In this document: positions 33,899-44,737 of the stretch, in pieces | Position numbering within the stretch: the stretch's first letter is position 1 | Layout: each line of letters opens with the position of its first letter | Assembly (NCBI GenBank): GCA_021401465.1 | Contig: JADDMT010000035.1 | Coordinates: 124,001-188,000 of the forward strand | Source of the DNA: Teratosphaeria epicoccoides | Taxonomy: Eukaryota > Ascomycota > Dothideomycetes > Mycosphaerellales > Teratosphaeriaceae | Length of the DNA stretch: 64,000 nucleotides | Direction of reading: 5' to 3' | Translations under genes and position numbers: made by a program | The notes under the pieces: generated by a model | Database searches by the model: none | Told to the model about the DNA's origin: nothing | What the model saw: the letters and a program-made list of their open reading frames with translations, nothing else

Positions 33899-35728
33899 TT
33901 GAGATGATTACGCACGCCCATCACATGACAGCATGGATTATGACTATGACCACAGCATCACCTAGCTCCTAACATCAGCTACACACTCGAACACAATACC
34001 GACAACGACACAGCGAGCTGGATCTACACCCCGACCGATTGGGTTATACGCGCCGCCGCTAACGAATGTCAACGACGAATGACGAGACGATCATGACAAG
34101 TAGAGAAGATCAAACTGGAGCTCGCTGCCCACATATGTCCGGAATGACGTCGACACCTTGTTGCGTGCTCGCGTTTCGCGATGCACTGGGAAAACCGCCT
34201 GCATTTACTGGTTTCGTGGAAGTGCGCTTTGAAGGAAAGAAAAGCTGCGTAATACCTCGCATCTATTGCGTCTTGATGCACCGTGGGCGGGCTGGCGTTT
34301 TGAGGGTCATGATTATTGGAACGGCGTTCACACTTACTCGCCACTGCTGTGTCTTACTCGATACAACGATTCTTTGGACGACGGCGGGAGGAGACTGATG
34401 CAAGTAGATCTCTTGTGATTATGTTCACGCTGATGTATTAGTCACGAAGCTTTGAGCACGTGCGTTTTGCTCTTGCGACGGCCGCACTACGCTTGGGATG
34501 CGAGATTGTGGTCATGTAGGCAGAGCCACTAGGGCTAGATATCTTAATGCGAAGGAGAAGCTTGCATGTCGCAGGGACGTTTTGCCCAATCAATGTTTAG
34601 TTCGGGTTTGATGCAGCTTGGCTCTAATTCTGAGCAGCGTCGTGATTTCAAGGCAATTAGTTTGGCGTCCGGACACCGTTTGGGTTTGCAACACCTTTGA
34701 TGGACCGCAACTCCAAAGGGCTCCAACAGACGCCAAAACGATTACCGCTCACTCCGTCAAGCGCGCAATTAGAGAAGCTGTCGCGAAAGACACAAAGCAA
34801 GGTCAGCAGCTTCACAGCCTGTTGACCATTCGGGCTGGGCAGATGAAGGCCGAGACTGGGCTGCGCAACCAGGCTCTCGTCATCCTTGAGTCTCCGGTCC
34901 GTCATTTCGGGGACGGAGACGGAGCTTGACAACATCTGCAGAATTTCATCATCAATGAGGTTCTTCGCCTCCAACTCACCGTACCTAGTAATGGCGGTTC
35001 CGCTGGGAAGGACGCCGTGCTCGGGCACTTCACGCATCGCAGCTCGCGCTGCCACGTTTGCCTCATGTACCGACGCAAGGATCACCGGGGCGGTCGGCAG
35101 GAGCTTCGCGCTTGGGAGATTTCAGGAGAAGATGTCGAGTTGGTGATTCCTTTCTTCTACTGATGGTCTTTCCAATTTTTCTTGGACCAACGGTTCGCGA
35201 TTGCTGAGGTTGGCTATTTGTCGGTAAGAATGGCGCGAGTTGATGACAACATTGAGCCGGTGAACAGGACCGAGATGGAGGGAATGAGGAAGACGGTGGG
35301 GTTTAGTACTACTGCAGCAGCTGGAAGCGTGCGTATACTAGTGCATCCGGCGACGTACTTGTCCAATACTGCTTGGTATTGTGCGTGTCAGTACACCCGT
35401 ACGACTGCTGCCGAGGCAGGCCTGCTGACGACGCTGGAGCACGACTGCAACAGGTCTGTACACTGTCCCGATCAATCAGTGCCAAAGCACGAAACTACAT
35501 GCACGTACCTCGAGCATGCCTCCTTCCCATCGGTCCACTGCTGTCCACGACTCAATCCAGCCTCACCACCCACGTTCGCGCATTCGCACAATCACCAACG
35601 CACGCTCATCATCCCAGTGCATACTCCTCTGCCTCCAGCTTCACATATAAACTCAGGACTCCCTCGCCAACACAACCCTTGCTGCCTCTCACCAACCTCC
35701 CCTCACAGCGCCACCACGACCTACCACA
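33899..35728. other. 1.8-kb intergenic region
   Basis: Holds the 3' UTR of the RRM/R3H gene and the promoter of the small Gly/Tyr-rich gene. A minus-strand frame at 34657-35085 (extending open to about 35121) has rather gene-like codon use but no recognised family. It is left as a candidate only. Confidence 0.35.
35644..35652 (+). promoter_or_regulatory. TATA box of the small Gly/Tyr-rich gene
   Basis: CATATAAAC lies ~80 nt before the ATG at 35729. It is followed by a long C/T-rich leader, a common layout for strongly expressed small fungal genes. Confidence 0.6.
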
Positions 35729-36058
35729 ATGTACGGCGCCTTCGACTGGGGCCGCATAGGCTCCAGCTACATGTCCTACGCCTATGGCGGCATGGGCTAC
35801 GGCGGCATGGGAATGGGACACGGCTACGGCTACGGCGGCATAGACATCCGCGATGCGTGCGCGGCGATTCAAAGATGTGAGTGTGCCCCTTGACCTTCCT
35901 CAAGACAGTGCTGAACAGACTTGGGCTGATCGACCGGCCTTTGCAATGCAGATCTCCAACAAGGCGCAGATGACCACGGGAATACCACGCTGATGCGGCG
36001 CTCGCTGCGGAACCGGATCATGAGGAGGAATGGGTGGGCGGAGTGTGTGAATTTTTAG
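35729..36058 (+). CDS. Small Gly/Tyr/Met-rich protein
   Basis: Exons 35729-35876 and 35952-36058, 84 aa. The 75-nt intron has donor GTGAGT and acceptor AATGCAG. An earlier CAG acceptor would stop after three codons, while this one opens a 34-residue second half. Residues 1-38 are low complexity (YAYGGMGYGGMGMGHGYGYGG). Residues 39-84 are different: IDIRDACAAIQRYLQQGADD, then a basic RRSLRNRIMRRNGWAE segment that may be helical. No signal peptide is seen. The TATA box, CT-rich leader and coherent splice make a real gene likely. I know no family; the glycine/tyrosine part recalls low-complexity or stress-type proteins, but that is only a resemblance. Confidence 0.6.
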
Positions 36059-36516
36059 GAAGGGGCTCCTTTGTGTCGTGGAGGGAGATGCGAGGGATCT
36101 GTGTTGGCCGATCAGGGGATGGAGTAGCTTGGAGTTTGCCTTTGACGGAGTGCGGGTATGGGAATCTTGACTGGCGGGCGCGGCTCGGTAAGGCGTGGCT
36201 CACGTCGGCGATGCTTTGTGTTGTTCTGATCAAGCTTGTGGTTTTGCTTTTAGTCATCGATGCCATTTGAGTTACTCGGTCGTGCAGTGAGAAGTATGCC
36301 GTTGCCATCTGGACCATCGTAAGCTGCGGGCCGAACCAGCTGTTAGGGTGTCAGTGCCGCGTCAGTGGAGTGAATCGTGCAAGAAACCTTGGCTCAAAAT
36401 CGCTGTCATTGAAGGCACAATCTATATCTGTCCTCTACCATCTGCGCAGAAGTTCTGTATCTGCCAAGCTACCACAAACGCTGGTTTATGCATGCCCAAA
36501 CGCGCGACTGCCGAAC
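36059..36516. other. Convergent intergenic region
   Basis: Between the 3' ends of the small Gly/Tyr-rich gene (+) and Erg3 (-). Likely 3' UTRs only. Confidence 0.4.
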
Positions 36517-37697
36517 TCATTGTACCTTCTTCGCCAACCTCTCCGGAGGTCCGTAACTCCTCTCGTCCTCACCCTCAACCTCCTTGACAATTGTCTCCAT
36601 CTCCTTTGTCTGCCTCTCCCACTCATCCTTACTCATCTTCGTCTCCTTGATGAACAGCTCCATGTTCGGCTTCCTGTAGCTGCCACACAGCCTATCCCAC
36701 AACGTCGTGAACTGGCCGTAGTTGTAATTGAAGTACAGATGGTGCATGGTGTGGCATGCCGCGCCATTGATGATCGGGCTGTTCGCCACATACTCTCCAT
36801 CGTGAATGAGCACCGTCCATATCTGGATGAATGTGAAGAGGATCACGTATGCGAACTTCTGCAGCGGGAAGATAAACGGGAATATGTGGTATGGCAGGCT
36901 CTGCGCGTAGCCGTCGAGCGGGTGGAAAGCGATGCTGGCGTACGGTGTCGGCATGATCCACTTGTGGTGTGGCTTGTGCAGGTGCTTGTAGACTGTTGGG
37001 TGGTGCAGACCGCGGTGAATCCAGTAGATGCAGCCATCGGTGAATAGGAGAAAAAAGGCGAACTGGATGTAGTTCCAGGACTGGCCAAAGATGCTAAGCA
37101 TCGGGTGGGTGAAGCCAGGGTTAGAGACTGTGTCGTACATGAAGCAGTGGCCACGGACTTCAGCAACGAAGAAGGGAGCGGTCATGATGGCGATGATAGG
37201 AATTGATGTTGTGGCTTGTTGGATCTCCAGTCGTATCTGGTTCTTGAGGTATTTCGGGTGTTTGAAGGTGTCGTGATCGAAGACGAAGAGGTAGGAAAGG
37301 GTGGCGCAGAGGAAGTAGATGAAGGTGCCGGAGAAGCTGCTGTGTTGTTAGCAAAGGCGTGTACATCATTGTTCTGTACTGACACAGTGATCATGTACAG
37401 CGACAGGAATTGCCGCCATACGTTGTCCCGATCCCATCGACTCATCCACGCGTATTCTGACGGCTGCACACTGAAGTAAGCGCTCGCCGGCTCGTACTGC
37501 CATCCTGATCGCGCAAATGGGCCTTCGGGCGACGCGTTGATGGCGTTGTATGTCGCATTGCTGTCGGCGATTCCCCTAAGCGACGCTGCTATTGTTGACA
37601 CTGGATCGAAGGTGGATACGGCGGATGAGATAGGTAGAAGATTGGCGTACACTCTGTCGAGCACAAATGTGTCGAAGATTTCGAGGACGACATCCAT
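36517..37697 (-). CDS. ERG3: Delta7-sterol C-5 desaturase Erg3
   Basis: Minus-strand exons 37384-37697 and 36517-37339, 378 aa. The intron (44 nt) has donor GTCAGT, a GCTAAC branch site and acceptor ACACAG; a nearby alternative junction would change one residue. The fatty acid hydroxylase fold carries the His boxes of di-iron desaturases: HRGLHHP, HKPHHK and HTMHH near the YNYGQ segment, with at least four hydrophobic spans. Erg3 adds the C5-C6 double bond in late ergosterol synthesis in the ER; loss changes azole response in fungi (family knowledge). The start ATG at 37697 gives MDVVLEIFDTFVLDRVYANL; frame upstream opens at TTG. Confidence 0.93.
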
Positions 37698-39079
37698 CGT
37701 GGAATGAGTAAGTGATAACAAGCGTTTCCTCAAGGATCAAGCTGTTTGCTTCGATTTCTCCCCGGGCGCTCTTGCAAACCCAACAGTGCACGATTCCTGT
37801 CTCTCTCAAGGATATGCGCTGTCGCCACCAAATGCTGCAAATGCCAAGTGCAACGAACAAAGATAAGGCAGGAATTCAGGACACCCTATAAAGTAATAAT
37901 GAACGCGAGCAAAGGAATGGCAACTTTCAATATCGAACCACCTCTCGAAACTTTGACCGTCGCGATCAGAGAACCCTGCAAACGAGGGTCCACCATGCGT
38001 TGCGCTACCGAAGCTCATTCGCAGACCACCCATGCAATCACAGCTCGTATGTTATCGCATCGACCGACATAGACTTTCGCCATCCGCTGACGTATCATGT
38101 TCAAGTTCTTGTTTACACCCATCAAGTCGTCGACACTCGTAACTTCACTCGGTCACCCAACGCATCGTCAATCGACTGACTGACCGCTTCCAGCGAGAAC
38201 TACCTAGCCAAACGTGTCGACGGGTCAACCCGACCAATTGCTTGAAGGGAAGCTCAGCAATGGCCGGGACGTATACCGTAAACTGAGACTCTGTCCCAGA
38301 CCTCCATCATGAGGCGAGACCTGGGCAGACACGATTTTCAGGAATCAAGAGCAGCGTCACGTCGCGTCAACGGATTGTTGAGGAAAGCTCTAGATCGTGT
38401 CGTCATGCAGTCACTCGTGTCAACAAGCAGTCGATTGACTGACAGGCACACACCACTAGCCTGATGATCGCAACACTCCCAACACGGCTTCGCACTGGTC
38501 CGCCTGATCCATTGTCTGCATCATCGCATTGCCGGCAACAGTTGAGTAGGGTGACTCGGGTCATTCATCGCACTTCGCCGGAGTTCCATCTTCTGCGCAA
38601 TCGCCTAAGTGCCATATTACACATGGCTTGCACGGGAAAATCATGACGACAAGGCGATCTTCAGCAAACCACACCCACGCTTCACAAACGCAGACCTAAG
38701 AGCGCAAGTCAATTTTGCGTCGAGTCTTCAAGTCGACGGACCCAGTGATTGAAGCTTGGTATTGCTTGTACAAGGCGAAAGCGAGGTGTCGTCTAGTCAT
38801 CGTCCACCGTCTTTGTGGAGCTGGCCGAGCAAAGACACTGGCTTCAATGCTTGGTAACTTCATTCCTTTTGCTTCGCACAGCCCACCTTACCTTGACAAG
38901 CCAGGAGACAGCAAGCACAACTTCAGACGCCATGGCTGCCGGCGTCGAGTCACCTTGTGCTTGCTACGCAGGACTCATCATCGGTAGTCGCAAACACTGT
39001 CCTCAGTCTAATTGAAATGACAATATAAACGGCGATGCTATCTCACTCCAGACCGGTCACATCTAGCAGCATAACCAAC
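37698..39079. promoter_or_regulatory. Divergent intergenic region (Erg3 / unknown ORF)
   Basis: 1.4 kb between divergent genes. Only short frames without family likeness occur, and a TATA box lies at its right end. A sterol-regulatory element might be expected for ERG3, but I could not point to one. Confidence 0.35.
39024..39029 (+). promoter_or_regulatory. TATA box of the unknown ORF
   Basis: TATAAA 56 nt before the ATG at 39080 and only a few bases before an earlier in-frame ATG at 39035. Its position favours 39080 as the true start. Confidence 0.45.
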
Positions 39080-39595
39080 ATGTCCGAGCTCCCGACCACC
39101 AAAATTCGTGTCGTCGTCCCCGAATTACCTCAGAACCAAATCTGGCGCTCCCTGCATCACCGCAGCAAGGTCGTGCTCCTCCCTCTCTCGCCACCCAAGG
39201 TCGAGCATCATGACAGCACTACTGGCACCCGACAGTCGATCTACTACGCCCCCGGCATCGCGGTCGACGACGTGCGCACACATCTGCTGAGCAGCCGCGA
39301 CGCGAACAGCACTACTCTCGTGCTTAGGCACACGCCCAGCAATTTTATCTTCGAGCTGGTGCAAGACTCAGGGATGACGCTGAATGAGGCGATCGGGTTC
39401 TTTGCTAGGCTCTTGGGCACTGAGCCAGTTGGTAGGAGGATCACGCTCCATACGATGGAGAAGGAAGAGCTTCGGCGGGTCTTTGGGCAACATGGGCGCC
39501 GTCTCTGGGACGTGACGGGAGGGGCACTTGGGCCCTTGGGCTGTCGCGGAGATTATGGTCCGAATGTTCCCATGATGCCTTGGTTTGGAATTTGA
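39080..39595 (+). CDS. Unknown protein, single exon
   Basis: 171 aa from the ATG at 39080 (ACCAACATGTC context); an in-frame ATG at 39035 would add 15 residues. The first ~30 residues hold the run TTKIRVVVPELPQNQIW. The middle has a plausible alpha/beta composition (STTLVLRHTPSNFIFELVQD). The end is rich in Gly/Pro (GGALGPLGCRGDYGPNVPMM). No signal peptide, membrane helix or known motif is seen. It is divergent from ERG3 across 1.4 kb and has its own TATA box. I do not recognise a family; the clean frame and composition make it likely coding. Confidence 0.55.
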   Translation: MSELPTTKIRVVVPELPQNQIWRSLHHRSKVVLLPLSPPKVEHHDSTTGTRQSIYYAPGIAVDDVRTHLLSSRDANSTTLVLRHTPSNFIFELVQDSGMTLNEAIGFFARLLGTEPVGRRITLHTMEKEELRRVFGQHGRRLWDVTGGALGPLGCRGDYGPNVPMMPWFGI

Positions 39596-41506
39596 CGCGT
39601 TAGAGCATTGGGTAGCAGATGTAGTAGTCTATCGTGGGGATGGTCTTGCCTCAGTTGCTTGAGACCGATCTGATGACATTATTTCGTGATTGCTCCTCCT
39701 TTGCTTCGATATCGGCCGTTCCATGAAGACGATGTTTACATCAAGGTTTGATGGTCTGTAGCAGGCGTTGTTAGCGGCATGATCACCAGGCCGCCCAGGG
39801 GCCGGTCGTTGTACGGTAGTGTGTGCATGAATCAATGGGTGTAGCCGTCTCGGAGGTGTCGGCCAAACTTTCGTGATGAGCAAATCATGGAGCCCTGTCT
39901 CTCGCTGCAGTCTGTATGCAAAGCTCCCTACCCTCTTAGGCAGCGCCCAATTTCCCCTACGGACAGCACCCATCTGTAAGACACATCAATGCTTAATCGA
40001 ATATTGACCGCGGCTTTATTGGAATCCCCTTCAATTTTTATTGAAGATTAGGGGACGCTCTTTTAGGGGCCTACGCGCGTGGACAGCTTGTTCCTCGCAT
40101 TGTGCCTACGCTTACATAGGCTCGCTCTCGCTTAGGCACTCTCGAGAGCTCGCGAGAAGAATAGGAAGGCTGCTTCTAACCGCTCGCTATAGGGCGAACT
40201 CATGTATAGAAGGGCATACTAGGGTTGATTATTCATCATTTGTCTTACGAATAGGTGCTATCCGTAGTGAAACTTGGGAGCTGCCCACAGGGTTGGGGGC
40301 CAAAGCTACGCAGACTCAGAACATGTTCTGGAGGCAGTAGATGCTGACATGTCTGATAAGCTTCTCCGTCAGACATTAAGCTTCCATCCCGGACGCCGCG
40401 CTAGGTACTGCTTGCATATTCATCTCGCGGCCTGGGAATGCTTGCTCTGAGTGTGTACGAAGGAGATCGTTTCTGGTGTTTCATAACCAGGACCCCACTA
40501 CTGAGTAGGAAGCTTCGCAGGCGTGTGATGCACCCGTCACACTTATTGTAACACACACATCTCAAGAGACAGGATTGTGCTGTCGAGCGTTGCAAATCTT
40601 ATGCGGTTTCATGTTCGTCAATCCTCTTTTCAGCGCTGCGTCAGAGAGATAATAGGTGATCAAAAACGACCGGCAATTATCAAAGACCAGAAAAGAATGC
40701 TTTGCAGGGTCGCGTGATTTGCAGAACATTGAACCCATGGATACACGTGGCGTTCGCGCGCCTGATGGGCGGCTATGCAGCAAGGAGATGGGATGTAAGA
40801 TGCACGCTCAGAGGGGTGAGGATGGAACTGTCTTAGTGGGCATCAACACTGTTTCAGGGCGTTGGTGTTAGGGGCCTGTCGATTGAACCCAAATCGAGTA
40901 GCAGTCCCAACTGCCATACTCATACTCTACGCCTTGCATACATGTGTCGTCTCTTTCTTGACGGCTCACGAATGAATGCCTAGTGCATGCATACATCCAT
41001 CCATACATTCTTCATTATTCCGTTATTGTGAGCAGGCCGAGCGCGGCGGGCTTTATTCCAGAACATTGAACGCTTCGGGATCGGTGGATCGAGGCTCCAA
41101 AGCGGGCACCATTTTACATAAGGTACCTTACTGCCCTGGGCTAGAGCCTAGTCGGGTGGGCAGACTCCAGAGGGCAACACCTTGAGGTTGGACCATCTCA
41201 GCACACGCCGCAGCACAGCGCTCGCTCAACCTCAGCTGCGCCCACTGCCCGTCAAAATTGTACCGCAGTGTTGTCCAACGCGACTGGCTCCGCTCTTGCC
41301 GTGTTCTTGTCCTCGATTGTTTCGGAACCAGCGATTACCCCTCCATCGGCACGCGAGAGATAAATTAGATCTGAAGGGGCCTCGCGACCGAGCGATCGCT
41401 TGGCAGCAAACGCAAGTACTGACGCCCCTCCACCGGCCACCGACGGGCGCACCACCGCCCCCGCCATCGCCATCGTCGGGCTTTAGTGACTGGTGGTGAG
41501 GCGATC
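39596..41506. other. 1.9-kb intergenic region with a possible repeat relic
   Basis: No supported gene. The part at about 39985-40345 differs in texture: many TAG/CTA and GCTCGC words and an inverted repeat at 40025-40055, unlike neighbouring sequence. The last ~350 bp are CT-rich and are likely the Cla4 promoter and leader. Confidence 0.35.
40025..40055. repeat. Imperfect inverted repeat
   Basis: Left arm TCCCCTTCAAT pairs with ATTGAA plus GGGGA on the right, with a short T-rich loop and a five-base bulge. It could be a terminator-like hairpin or the edge of an old miniature transposon. Confidence 0.4.
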
Positions 41507-44182
41507 ATGGCGCAATCAAATCCGTACGTCTCTCCCACACATTGTGCTTACAGTCCCAGCACACAACACAGACTAGCCCTGACATGGCCGACAGCATATA
41601 CCGACCCGACCAGTTCATGAATACACGCGAAGCGCCCAAACCTCCGACCGACCGCCAGCCCAAGCTCGGACTCACACCGCAGGTCTACCAGACGCCCGGA
41701 AATCCAAACCTCGTTCATCTGTCGGGCTCTAGCTTCAACTCCTCGGGCGGCTCAAACACAAATCTGCTTCGCGTAGGAACGGAGCACTCGGGGAGCACCA
41801 CCAGCGAATACACAGTCGTCAAGGATGGCTGGGCCAAGGTCAAGGAGGAGGGCGGTGGCTTTATGAAGGCTTTCTGGAACGAACGCTTCCTGGTCCTACG
41901 AGAGAAACAGCTGGATTTCCTCAAGAGCAACACCAGTAGCAAGACGAGCATGACGCTGCTGCTGCGCGAGGTGTCCAATATCACCCGGAGCGACGTGTAC
42001 CCGCTGTCATTGGAGTTGACAAAAGGCGAAGGTAAGCAATGGATTTTGAAGTTTGACACCGACAACGATGTCTACAACTGGATGGACGCCATCTACGACC
42101 GATGTCCGAGCATGGGCGGCGTGTCACATCCCACCGGCTTCTCACACCGGGTACACGTAGGCTTCGATCCCGTGACAGGCGGCTTCGTGGGTCTGCCAGT
42201 CGAGTGGGAAAGACTGCTAAAGGGCAGCGCGCTTACCAAGGACGACATGGCCAAGAACCCGCAAGCCGTCATGGAAGTCCTCCAATTCTATACGGACAAA
42301 CTCCAGGTACAATCAGATGATCCGAAAGCATACACGAGCTTGACGCCCACCCCGCCCTTCGATGCTGGCCGCGAGAAGAAGCTTGGGTATAGCTCCGGGA
42401 CCAGTGTTGCACCCCCCAGACCTCAACAGCCGGGCGGCTACAGCAGGCAAGATAGCCACTCGAGTGCGAGGAGCACAGGCTCCACGGCTGCCACCGACTT
42501 TGCAGCACCGAAGCGTGTAGACACGATGCAGAGTGATGACGAGCGCAGACGAAAGCAGGAAGAGAATCGGAGGCGAGCAGAGGGCGATAGGCAACGGCAA
42601 GATCCGGAAGCAGAGAGGAGAAGGCGGCAGGAGCAGGAAGATCGCGATTACAACGACTCGTTGCCAAAATCGCGGACACCACTCGCTAAACAAGAGCTGG
42701 GTGGCTATGGCGGTGGCGGAGAATCGCGAGATGCTAGCCCAAGCTCAGCGAACAGCAGGTACCAGGCGCAACGACCAGCTCCAGCAGCTCCCAGCTCCAA
42801 GTCTGCCCAGCCAACGAGCTCATTGCCGATTAAGAGCATGCAGGCTTCGCGACCTGCGCCAGCACCACCAGGACAGCAGAATGGTCAGAAGGCCAGCCCG
42901 CAAAAGCAGAATGGCGCAAATCCATACGCTGTTCAGCAACCAAAGGCGCAACAAAATGGCCAGTACCAGCAACAAGACAGACCACAGCAGCCGCTCACAA
43001 GAAAGCCATCAGGGAATCAGCACAAGCCATCAGCCAATGCTGGTCAAGTCAAGCCTCTCAACGTCCAAACTAAGCAACCTACGGGTGCACCTGGTAAAGA
43101 TGCTGCGATCAAGCAGGCAGAGGCTGCGCTTACGAAGAAAGCGCCGGAAGAGAAGCAGGCGAAGGACGTACGCATGAGCAGCATGACCGACGCACAGGTC
43201 ATGGACAAGCTGCGATCTGTTGTATCCATGTCTAACCCGATGGAGAGCTATAACAAGCAAAAGAAGATTGGACAGGGTGCTTCGGGGTCGGTATATGTGG
43301 CGCGTATTCGCGAGAGCGCGCCGAGCTCGACGGCGCAGCAGCTGATCAAGAATTTTGGACCACGTGCACAGGTCGCCATCAAGCAGATGGATCTTCGATC
43401 ACAGCCAAGGAAGGAATTGATAGTTAACGAAATCATCGTGATGAAGGAAAGTCGACATGACAACATTGTCAACTTCCTGGACGCCTTCTTGCAGGAAGAT
43501 ACCTTTGAGCTATGGGTGGTGATGGAATTCATGGAGGGAGGCGCGTTGACAGACGTGATCGATAACAATCCGAGTATTTCTGAGGACCAGATCGCGACGA
43601 TTTGCTATGAGGTAGGTGATGCTGCTGTCGAATTTTGTGCCAGAGGTGACTGCTGACGATACTACACAGACATGCAAAGGTCTCATCCACCTGCACGCAC
43701 AACAGATTATACACAGAGACATCAAGTCAGATAATGTTCTGCTATCATCTCGCGGCGCTGTCAAGATTACCGACTTTGGGTTCTGTGCCAAGCTTACAGA
43801 ACAGAGGAACAAGCGTGCCACCATGGTCGGAACACCCTACTGGATGGCGCCCGAAGTTGTGAAGCAGAAGGAATATGGCAACAAGGTCGACATCTGGTCA
43901 CTCGGCATCATGGCCATCGAAATGATCGAGTCGGAGCCACCGTACCTTAATGAGGAGCCGCTGAAGGCGTTGTACCTGATTGCGACGAACGGCACGCCGA
44001 GGCTGAAGAAGCCGGAGAAGCTGAGTAAAGAGTTGAAGGCGTTCTTGTCAGTATGTCTTTGCGTTGACGTGAAATCCCGTGCTACGGCGGAGGAGCTAGG
44101 TAGGCATGAGTTTTTACAGCATGGTTGCTCGTTGGCGAGCTTGTCGGAGCTGTTGAGGTTCAGAAAGGGTGGAGGTCACTGA
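41507..44182 (+). CDS. CLA4: PAK-family kinase Cla4 (PH-CRIB-kinase)
   Basis: Exons 41507-41527, 41572-43611 and 43670-44182, 857 aa. The first exon (MAQSNPY) is a prediction; translation could instead start at the in-frame ATG 41584. A PH domain lies at about residues 90-195 (DGWAKVKEEGGGFMKAFWNE...WMDAIYD). The CRIB motif follows directly (FSHRVHVGFDPVTGGFVGLP), binding Cdc42/Rac. A ~360-residue Gln/Pro-rich linker leads to the kinase domain: IGQGASGSVYVAR, HRDIKSDNVLL, DFGFCA and the STE20 signature GTPYWMAPEVV. A PH domain before CRIB separates Cla4 from Ste20. It acts at the plasma membrane in polarity, septins and cytokinesis. The 58-nt second intron interrupts the kinase domain before HRDIK. 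Confidence 0.93.
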
Positions 44183-44737
44183 TTGCCGTGAGCTTTGGGT
44201 GTGCATCAAATTCCAGCGGCGAGGGCTACCGGCGCGGAGATCGAAATGGTTAGCCGGGCGGTGTGACAGGTGATTTGGAAGACATGCACACATTCCACCG
44301 AGAAGCCTCTTGCACACCGGCCTGTAATCTTCGACGAGCCAGTTCATTGTTCTTACTTTTTGTCGGTCAGGAGGAAGGGGAATATGATACCACGGCTGGC
44401 TGTCCGGGCGTTCTTCTTATACCAAAGAATTGAAACGGGATCTTGCAGTACAAAGCGATAAGTCCTGGCAAAGGGCGGCAAATACATCGATGAAGTTGAG
44501 AGGAAGGCATATAACTTTATGGGTCAAATTCGAAACGTATCGCTCATATTCGCGGTTACATGTATCATCATACTCGAATTCGGCCATATCGCCAACTGAA
44601 GTGGTATCATAAAAGCCATCACACGAGGCCAACACGCCGTCATGACCCCGTTGCCAGCCCGTCATGTTTTCTATTCCAATCCATCATGTTCCAAACCCGC
44701 ACACCCTGTACACCACGCAGTCCCTCATCGAACCGCC
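44183..44737. other. Convergent intergenic region
   Basis: Between the 3' ends of Cla4 (+) and the 824-aa gene (-). Probably 3' UTRs; no feature supported. Confidence 0.4.
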
